From NCBI RefSeq assembly GCF_003075095.1, contig NZ_QCZF01000006.1, positions 1 to 64,000 on the forward strand: DNA of 64,000 bases. Direction: 5' to 3'. The DNA comes from Blastococcus litoris. Its GTDB lineage: Bacteria; Actinomycetota; Actinomycetes; Mycobacteriales; Geodermatophilaceae. How positions within the stretch are numbered: position 1 is the first letter of the stretch; each line of letters opens with the position of its first letter. Made by a program: the position numbers and the translations under genes. Positions 58,924 to 64,000 of the stretch are shown here, piece after piece. A model generated the notes under the pieces. The model was given only the letters and a program-made list of their open reading frames with translations, ran no database searches and was not told the DNA's origin.

Positions 58924-60314
58924 CCATCTCCGACAGCGAACTGGAGGCGGGGCTGCGCGACCTCCGGAGCCGTGCCGACGTCATCGCACCCCCGCCCGCG
59001 GACCTCGCCCGGCGGACCCGCGAGCGCTACCGCGCACAGCGCCGGTCCCGGACGGCCCTGGCAGCCGGCGGCCTCGTGGCACTGGTCGTGTTCGTCGGCG
59101 TCCCCGTGGTCGCCTCGACCCTCGCCGACGCTCCCCGGGGCGAGGTCGCCGGCCCGGCCGGCCGCACCGTCGTCCCGTCCCCGCCGACCGGCCTCTACGC
59201 ACTCCCCACGCGGGGCAGCCTGGCCGACGACGACGAGTGGCTCGGCGAGCTGGCCGCCGTGGACTGGGACCCCGTGATCCCCGACGGCTACCCGGCGGAC
59301 CTGGAGGTGCCCGACCCGCCGGTGGACACGCACCGCGTCGCCTACGCCGGTGACGTCACGAGCGGCCGGGTCGCGCTGGTGCTCGGCATGGCCGGCAACA
59401 CCTACGCCTACGCCTGGTTCACCGGCCCGGCCGGGGCCGACGCGGACGAGATGGTGCTGGCCACCTTCCCGTCGCAGGCCGGCCCGGACACGGTGCTGGC
59501 CCTGCGGGACGCCGCCGACCTCTCGGCTCCGACGGTGACCCTCGTCGTCGTCGCCGAGGAGGGGGACAGCGTCGAGGTCGGGCTCACCCCCGTGGTCGAG
59601 GCCGACGGGACCGTGCGGTCCGACAGCCTCCCCGTCGACGTCGAGGACGGCGTCGCGGAGGTCGACCTGGACGTGCACGCCTACCTGATGAGCCTCGGCG
59701 GCGACGTGCGCGTCCGGACCGGGGCGGGCACGGACCGGCCGTTGCAGCTGGCCGACTCCGAGCGCCTCTCCCCCGGCGCACCCGGGAGCCGCCACGACGA
59801 GGTGGCCGCCCTGGACCCGCGCGGCCTGGCGGACCGGACCTGGGCCCAGGCGTCGCTGTGGTCGACCGGCTCGGAGCTGTCCGCCTACGGCCTCGTGTTC
59901 GAGGACGCCCGCCCAACCCTCCTGGCGGCGGGGCCGCTGGGGTCGCGGGTGAACCAGTACGGCGAGCTCTACGGGATGACCCACCCCTCGGGCGCGACGA
60001 GCACCTGGTTGATCACCTACGCGCCCGACCGCCCCGACGCAGGCGTGACGACGATGCACTTCGAGCCCGCCCCCGCCGGCACGGCCCTGCTCGACCGGGT
60101 GATCGCCGTCCAGGCCATGGCGGGGATCCTCATCAGCGCGCCCTCCGGGGTGGCGGCGGAGGTGGTCGACGGCTCGGGGACCGTCCTCGCCACGATGCCG
60201 CTGGAGCGCGGGGCCGGTGCGGCGCCCTACGCCGGTCCCGGGGTCGGCGTGACGGTCCGCATCCTGGACGCCGACGGCGACGTGCTGGCGGAGGCACCTC
60301 TCGAGGGGCAGTGA
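58920..60314 (+). CDS. Membrane-anchored partner (probable anti-sigma) of the ECF factor
   Basis: 464 aa. The cytoplasmic N-terminus (LEAGLRDLRSRADVIAPPPADLARRTRERYRAQRR) is followed by one transmembrane helix at about 42-65 (ALAAGGLVALVVFVGVPVVAST). About 390 extracytoplasmic residues follow, with no family recognised. Coupled to the sigma gene by GTGA. The topology fits an anti-sigma factor that senses an outside signal, but the N-terminus has no HCC zinc motif or known anti-sigma fold, so this role is inferred from position only. Confidence 0.65.
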   Translation: MTISDSELEAGLRDLRSRADVIAPPPADLARRTRERYRAQRRSRTALAAGGLVALVVFVGVPVVASTLADAPRGEVAGPAGRTVVPSPPTGLYALPTRGSLADDDEWLGELAAVDWDPVIPDGYPADLEVPDPPVDTHRVAYAGDVTSGRVALVLGMAGNTYAYAWFTGPAGADADEMVLATFPSQAGPDTVLALRDAADLSAPTVTLVVVAEEGDSVEVGLTPVVEADGTVRSDSLPVDVEDGVAEVDLDVHAYLMSLGGDVRVRTGAGTDRPLQLADSERLSPGAPGSRHDEVAALDPRGLADRTWAQASLWSTGSELSAYGLVFEDARPTLLAAGPLGSRVNQYGELYGMTHPSGATSTWLITYAPDRPDAGVTTMHFEPAPAGTALLDRVIAVQAMAGILISAPSGVAAEVVDGSGTVLATMPLERGAGAAPYAGPGVGVTVRILDADGDVLAEAPLEGQ

Positions 60315-60318
60315 GCGG

Positions 60319-60528
60319 TCAGGCCCGCCCCGACCGTCGGACCAGGAAGCCGCCCACCGCAGCGAGGACGACCCCGAGCACCAGCTGCCCGACGCCGACC
60401 AGGGCCTGGTCGCTGGCGAACCAGGTCACCGACGAGACCAGCAGGACCAGGGCCACGCCCAGGACGAGCAGACCGACGAGGCGCTCGCGCCGGGCGTCGC
60501 GCGAACCGGGAGGCACGGGAGCCGACAT
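60319..60528 (-). CDS. Small two-helix membrane protein
   Basis: 69 aa. A basic start (PPGSRDARRER) is followed by two hydrophobic helices (LVGLLVLGVALVLLVSSVTWF and LVGVGQLVLGVVLAAVGGFLV). No family recognised. Its stop lies 4 bp from the stop of the convergent sigma-partner gene. Confidence 0.6.
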   Translation of the reverse strand: MSAPVPPGSRDARRERLVGLLVLGVALVLLVSSVTWFASDQALVGVGQLVLGVVLAAVGGFLVRRSGRA

Positions 60529-60557
60529 GCCGCCCACCCTGCCAGGCGGGCCGGCGC

Positions 60558-61100
60558 TCAGAGGCGGCACGCCATGACGATCTCGTCGCGGTCGTCGCCG
60601 GGGGCGACCCGGATGGCACCCGGGAGACGGCCGACCTCCTCGTACCCGAGGCCGCGGTAGAACGCGTCCACGCCCGTGCCGCCGCGCGCGGTCAGGTGCA
60701 GGAACTCCCACCCCCGGTCCCGGGCGATGCGGTGCACACCGTCCATGAGCACCCGGCCCAGCCCCTGCCCCTGGCGGGACGGGTGCACCTGCACGCGCAG
60801 CACCGTGCCCCAGTGCCGCCGCAACGGGCTCAGCGAGCCGACGACGCTGGCGAACCCCGCCGTCCTGCCGTCGACGGTCAGCAGGGCGAGCACGTCCCGG
60901 CCCGAGGCGACGCCCTCCAGCAGCTTGTCCAGCAGCGGCACGACGTCGTCCTCGGTCACCGGTGGCACGAACCCGACCGCCCCGCCGGCGTTGGTCACGT
61001 CGGTCCAGCAGGTGAGCAGCTCCTGGCGCAGGGTGCCGTCCACCTCGGTGACGGCACGGACCTCGGACACGGGGCTGTCGTCGCTGGGCACGGCGTCCAT
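60558..61100 (-). CDS. GNAT-family N-acetyltransferase
   Basis: 180 aa. The acetyl-CoA-binding motif is VQVHPSRQGQGLGRVLMDGVHRIARDRGWEFLHLTARGGTGVDAFYRGLGYEEVGRLPG, including the Q/R-x-x-G-x-G/A loop RQGQGLG. It transfers acetyl groups to an unknown small molecule or protein in the cytosol. Start ATG at 61100. Confidence 0.88.
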   Translation of the reverse strand: MDAVPSDDSPVSEVRAVTEVDGTLRQELLTCWTDVTNAGGAVGFVPPVTEDDVVPLLDKLLEGVASGRDVLALLTVDGRTAGFASVVGSLSPLRRHWGTVLRVQVHPSRQGQGLGRVLMDGVHRIARDRGWEFLHLTARGGTGVDAFYRGLGYEEVGRLPGAIRVAPGDDRDEIVMACRL

Positions 61101-61160
61101 CTTCCGCGCCGCTCCCGACGGACCGCGCAGGACCTACTGCCGTCGGCGCCCCGGCGGTCC

Positions 61161-61172
61161 TAGCGTTCCGCC
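61161..61172 (+). promoter_or_regulatory. Leaderless -10 element of the nuclease gene
   Basis: TAGCGT (61161-61166), 6 nt, ATG at 61173. Identical in hexamer and spacing to the DUF222 gene at 50178. Confidence 0.5.
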
Positions 61173-62066
61173 ATGACAGATCTGTCCACCTCCGCCGAGG
61201 CCCTCCCGACGGCGCAGGACCTGGACGACCGGGCCGGTTACGACCCCGCCTTCCTCGGCCCCGCCGTGCCCATGCCGGCGACCGGCTCGCCGGTGCCGAC
61301 CGTGCTGCTGCACTACACGCACTACAGCCTGCTGTTCCGCCCCGACCGGCGCTTCGCCGCCGTCACGGCGCACGCTCTGGACGGCGCGAGGCTGTTCTCC
61401 CTGGACCGCGACGACGACTGGAACCTCGACCCGCGGCTGGCCGCGGAGTTGCAGGCGGGTCCGGCGGTCTACGTCCGCAACGACCTCGACCGCGGTCATC
61501 TCGTGCGCCGCGCCTCGGTCTCGTGGGGGCGCGACCGGGCCGAGGCCCAGCGCGCGAACGTCGACTCCTTCTACTACACGAACGCCGCGCCGCAGGCGGC
61601 GAGGTTCAACCAGGGCAAGGACCTGTGGCTCGGCCTGGAGGACTACCTGCACGAGCACGCCGCGACGTTCGACCGGAAGCTCGTCGTCCTGGCCGGACCG
61701 GTCCTGGAGGACGGCGACCCGCCCTACCGGGGCATCCGGATCCCGTTGCGCTTCTGGAAGGTGGCCGCGTTCGTGCAGGACGGCGCCCTCGCCGCGACCG
61801 GCTACCTGCTGGACCAGACCCCGCTGGTCGACGACCTGGACGCCGCGCTCGCGGGTGCCGCGGCCGCCGGGGAGGCGCCGCCGCTCGGCCCCTTCCGCAC
61901 GTTCCAGGTGCCGATCGCCGACATCGCGGCCGTGGCCGGCGTCGTGCTCGACCAGCTGGTGCCCGTCGACCGCATGGGCGCCGCCGCCACCGGGGAGGCG
62001 CCGCCGCCCGGGCAGGCGAACACCGGCTGGCTGCAGCTCTCCTCGCTCGGGGACGTCCGGCTCTGA
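61173..62066 (+). CDS. DNA/RNA non-specific endonuclease (DRGH type)
   Basis: 297 aa. The catalytic motif is DRGHLVRRASVSWG at about residue 109, with the metal-binding Asn later in DSFYYTNAAPQAARFNQGKDLWLGLEDYL. This is the beta-beta-alpha metal fold of the Serratia/NucA nucleases. Unlike the secreted members it has no recognisable signal peptide, and 100 extra residues precede or surround the fold. Its target and any inhibitor are unknown. Confidence 0.86.
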   Translation: MTDLSTSAEALPTAQDLDDRAGYDPAFLGPAVPMPATGSPVPTVLLHYTHYSLLFRPDRRFAAVTAHALDGARLFSLDRDDDWNLDPRLAAELQAGPAVYVRNDLDRGHLVRRASVSWGRDRAEAQRANVDSFYYTNAAPQAARFNQGKDLWLGLEDYLHEHAATFDRKLVVLAGPVLEDGDPPYRGIRIPLRFWKVAAFVQDGALAATGYLLDQTPLVDDLDAALAGAAAAGEAPPLGPFRTFQVPIADIAAVAGVVLDQLVPVDRMGAAATGEAPPPGQANTGWLQLSSLGDVRL

Positions 62067-62070
62067 GGTC

Positions 62071-62100
62071 TTGTCAGGCAAGTGGCTACTTGCCTATTGT
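62071..62100 (+). promoter_or_regulatory. ArsR-family promoter with palindromic operator
   Basis: -35 TTGTCA (62071-62076), 18-nt spacer, -10 TATTGT (62095-62100), then 6 nt to the GTG start, so leaderless. AGGCAAGTGGCTACTTGCCT (62076-62095), 8-bp perfect arms, fills the spacer and is the likely operator. Confidence 0.82.
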
Positions 62101-62106
62101 CCCTCC

Positions 62107-62394
62107 GTGGGTGACGTGTTCAGGGCCCTCGCGGACCCGACCCGGCGCGCGATCCTCGACGAGCTCCAGGAGCGGAACGGCCAGACCCTGTTCGAGCTGT
62201 GCACCCGCCTGATCAGCAGGCACGGGCTCAGCTCGTCGCGGCAGGCGGTCTCGCAGCACCTGGACGTGCTCGAGGCCGCGGGCCTGGTCCGGACCCGCCG
62301 GGAGGGTCGCTACAAGTTCCACGACCTGGACACCTCGCCCCTCCGGACGATCACCGAACGCTGGCACCTGCCCGGCGACCGAAGGGACCCCTGA
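62107..62394 (+). CDS. ArsR-family repressor
   Basis: 95 aa winged helix. ALADPTRRAILDELQERNGQTLFELCTRLISRHGLSSSRQAVSQHLDVLEAAGLVRTRREGRYKFHDLDTSPL is the ArsR fold. Lacks the metal-binding Cys pair of ArsR proper, so it belongs to the non-metal SdpR-like group often paired with AHSA1 or glyoxalase proteins. Followed 1 bp later by a glyoxalase-fold gene. Autoregulation by the palindrome in its promoter is likely. Confidence 0.9.
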   Translation: MGDVFRALADPTRRAILDELQERNGQTLFELCTRLISRHGLSSSRQAVSQHLDVLEAAGLVRTRREGRYKFHDLDTSPLRTITERWHLPGDRRDP

Positions 62395-62395
62395 C

Positions 62396-62794
62396 ATGCG
62401 GATCAACCTGGCCAGCATCCACGTCGACGACCAGCAGAAGGCCCTGCGCTTCTACACCGAGGTGCTGGGCTTCGTGAAGAAGAACGACGTGCCCCTGGGC
62501 GAGCACAGCTGGCTCACCGTCGTCGCGCCCGAGGACCCCGACGGCGTCGAGCTGGTGCTCGAGCCGAGCGACCACCCCGCCGTCCGCCCGTACAAGGAGG
62601 CCCTCGTCGCCGACGGCATCCCCTTCACGTCGTTCGCCGTGACCGACGTGCACGCCGAGTTCGACCGGCTGAAGGGGCTGGGCGTCACCTTCACCCAGGA
62701 GCCGGCCTCGATGGGTCCGGTGACGACGGCCGTCCTCGACGACACCTGCGGCAACCTGATCCAGATCGCGGCGATGAACGAGCCCGCGGCCTGA
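62396..62794 (+). CDS. Glyoxalase/VOC-superfamily protein
   Basis: 132 aa. VOC fold with the metal-ligand pattern INLASIHVDDQQKALRFYTEVLGFVKKND (His), and EDPDGVELVLEPS, FTSFAVTDVHAEFDRLKGLGVTF, DDTCGNLIQIAAM. Could act as a dioxygenase, isomerase or drug-binding protein; not distinguishable from sequence. In a two-gene operon behind the ArsR gene. Confidence 0.88.
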   Translation: MRINLASIHVDDQQKALRFYTEVLGFVKKNDVPLGEHSWLTVVAPEDPDGVELVLEPSDHPAVRPYKEALVADGIPFTSFAVTDVHAEFDRLKGLGVTFTQEPASMGPVTTAVLDDTCGNLIQIAAMNEPAA

Positions 62795-62820
62795 CCCGAC
62801 CGCTCGACGTCCCGCCCGAG

Positions 62821-62847
62821 GCGCAAGGCCCCCGGCCTGGGGCGCGC
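62821..62847. terminator. Hairpin between convergent VOC and LCP genes
   Basis: GCCCC (62828-62832) pairs with GGGGC (62839-62843), extended by GCGC on both sides. It lies between the two stops and could serve both. Confidence 0.4.
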
Positions 62848-62862
62848 ATCCGAGGAGCGGGC

Positions 62863-64000
62863 TCAGCGGCCGCGGGTGGGCGGCTCGCCGGCGGCCCGCG
62901 CCTCCTGCGCCTTGACCGGGTCGTAGGCGCACGCGTCCGCGACGTCCGCCGCGGCGTCCTGGGTCGGGGGCGCCGATCCCGTGGACGGCGCGGCCGACGT
63001 GGACGCGGGAGCCGAGGAGGTGGTGTCCTGCGGCTCCTCCGCCCCTGCGGGCTCCTCACCGAGGGACACCGCGACGATCTCGCGCATGAGGTCGTAGTCG
63101 GGGTACGCGGGGTCGATCAGGCTTGGGTCGAAGACGACGCTGCGCACGTCGGCGTCCTTGACGAGCAGCCCGAGGTCGACGAAGTCGTCGAGCGCTGACC
63201 GCGGGATGTCGGTGCTGACGATGTCCTGCGTCGTCGCTGCCAGGCGCTGGTACTGCCGGAGCAGCGTCACGGGATCGGCAGCATCGATGATCGCGTCGAT
63301 CGTGCAGCGCTGGCGGTCCATCCGGTCGTAGTCGGTCAGGCCGAACCGTCCGCGGGCGAAGGCGAGAGCGGTGGCGCCGTCCATCTCCTGGTCGGGACCC
63401 GGCGCGATGTAGGCGTCCGGCAGCGACCCGGTGCCCGGGTCGCCCCCGACCGGCACGTAGTAGTTGACGTTGACGGTGATGCCGCCGAGGGCATCGACCA
63501 GCCGGCTGAACCCGTCGAGGTTGACCAGCACGAAGTAGTCGATGTCGAGCCCCAGCGCCTCGCCGACGCCCAGCTTGAGGAAGTCGGCACCCGGGTCGTC
63601 GGTCGGACCGAGGACATCGGGGTGGTCGGCCGGGCCGTTCCGGTAGACGGCGTTGAGCAGGCTCTCGCTCTCGCTGCCGGAGTCGAAGCCGTCCGGGTAG
63701 AGCGCGGCGAGCGGGCTGCCGGCCGGGAACGGCAGGTCCTCGAGGTTGCGCGGCAGGCTGAACAGCGTGGTGTCGCCGGTGTCGGTGTCGATGCTGGCCA
63801 CGATCACGGTGTCGGTGCGCACGCCCTCGCGGCCCTCGCCCCCGTCGCCGCCCAGGAGCAGCACGTTCACCCGCTCCTGGTCGCCGAACGGATCGGGGGT
63901 GTCCTCGACGGTGGCAGACTCCCCGTCCTCGTCGAACACCCCGGCGATCAGGTCGCGCTGGGCCAGGGCCAGCCGGGAGGCCCACACGGCCGGCACGGCG
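62863..64000 (-). CDS. LytR-CpsA-Psr (LCP) family cell-wall ligase, 5' end outside the window
   Basis: C-terminal 379 codons of an LCP protein, which attaches polysaccharides such as arabinogalactan or teichoic acids to peptidoglycan. LCP-domain motifs are intact: VNVLLLGGDGGEGREGVRTDTVIVASIDTDTGDTTLFSLPRNL, DYFVLVNLDGFSRLVDALGGITVNV, GATALAFARGRFGLTDYDRMDRQRC. The last 50 residues are a Ser/Ala/Thr/Pro-rich tail with Cys. The frame is open to the end of the window, so the transmembrane N-terminus lies beyond. GTG at 63996 is an internal codon, not the start. Confidence 0.9.
   Translation of the reverse strand, partial: AVPAVWASRLALAQRDLIAGVFDEDGESATVEDTPDPFGDQERVNVLLLGGDGGEGREGVRTDTVIVASIDTDTGDTTLFSLPRNLEDLPFPAGSPLAALYPDGFDSGSESESLLNAVYRNGPADHPDVLGPTDDPGADFLKLGVGEALGLDIDYFVLVNLDGFSRLVDALGGITVNVNYYVPVGGDPGTGSLPDAYIAPGPDQEMDGATALAFARGRFGLTDYDRMDRQRCTIDAIIDAADPVTLLRQYQRLAATTQDIVSTDIPRSALDDFVDLGLLVKDADVRSVVFDPSLIDPAYPDYDLMREIVAVSLGEEPAGAEEPQDTTSSAPASTSAAPSTGSAPPTQDAAADVADACAYDPVKAQEARAAGEPPTRGR

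Noticed and set aside
1..64000. tRNA or rRNA genes, CRISPR arrays, insertion sequences, prophage
   Set aside because: No tRNA-like cloverleaf, rRNA-like stretch, regularly spaced repeat, transposase or phage structural gene was recognised by reading the sequence. A dedicated tRNA and ncRNA scan could still find small RNAs.

Overview
The window looks like chromosomal DNA from a high-GC actinobacterium. The likely family is Geodermatophilaceae (Blastococcus/Geodermatophilus/Modestobacter type). This is inferred from the very high GC content, frequent GTG starts with 4-nt GTGA/ATGA overlaps, DUF222/HNH genes, DUF3097, DUF2786 and DUF4383 proteins, and a mycofactocin system. No rRNA, tRNA, CRISPR array, insertion sequence or phage gene was seen. 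Most genes look intact.

Layout. 1-5.7 kb: the 5' part of a DUF222/HNH gene, then a coxS-coxL-coxM-coxG operon for a molybdenum hydroxylase with the form II CO-dehydrogenase-like active-site motif AYRGAGR. 5.9-9.9 kb: two drug-efflux-type MFS transporters around a GAF regulator. 10-13.4 kb: an operon of NCS1 permease, isochorismatase-like hydrolase and the mycofactocin glycosyltransferase mftF. 13.5-20.8 kb: two TetR-controlled units (a DUF4386 membrane protein and a DrrAB-type ABC exporter), an iron-siderophore binding lipoprotein behind an IdeR/DtxR box, mftE, and a REC-Hpt protein. 20.8-30.2 kb: a GGDEF-EAL protein and the mycofactocin core: mftA-mftB-mftC with mftR divergent, then a mycofactocin-type SDR divergent from mftD. 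An FAD hydroxylase and an NDMA-dependent (mycofactocin-coupled) alcohol dehydrogenase follow.

30.2-35.8 kb: a five-gene operon for maturation of the molybdenum hydroxylase: MoxR AAA+ (coxD), VWA (coxE), XdhC (coxF-like), MOSC, and an AAA+/VWA fusion. 35.9-41.6 kb: PRC/DUF2382 stress protein, DUF3097, a membrane protein with its GntR regulator, aldo/keto reductase, MFS. 41.7-48.8 kb: molybdenum cofactor and molybdate genes (moaA, moaD, moaE, a MocA-like cytidylyltransferase, modABC, an HTH-TOBE protein). 48.9-64 kb: DUF2786, a DUF222/HNH gene between two palindromes, a RecQ-like helicase, a NodU/TobZ-type carbamoyltransferase, an acyl-CoA dehydrogenase, an ECF sigma factor with a membrane partner, a DRGH-type nuclease, an ArsR-glyoxalase pair, and a truncated LCP cell-wall ligase.

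Two redox themes recur. The first is molybdenum: enzyme, maturation factors, cofactor synthesis and molybdate uptake are all within 48 kb. The second is mycofactocin: mftA, B, C, D, E, F and R plus two client-type dehydrogenases are all present, but scattered over about 20 kb with unrelated genes between them. The mftA-mftR and SDR-mftD intergenic regions carry the same palindrome, TGGCAC-N3-GTGCCA, which is the best candidate for the MftR operator. Regulation in the window also has a common design: palindromic operators lie in the -35/-10 spacer, and many genes have a TANNNT-like -10 about 6 nt before the start codon, as expected for leaderless transcripts.
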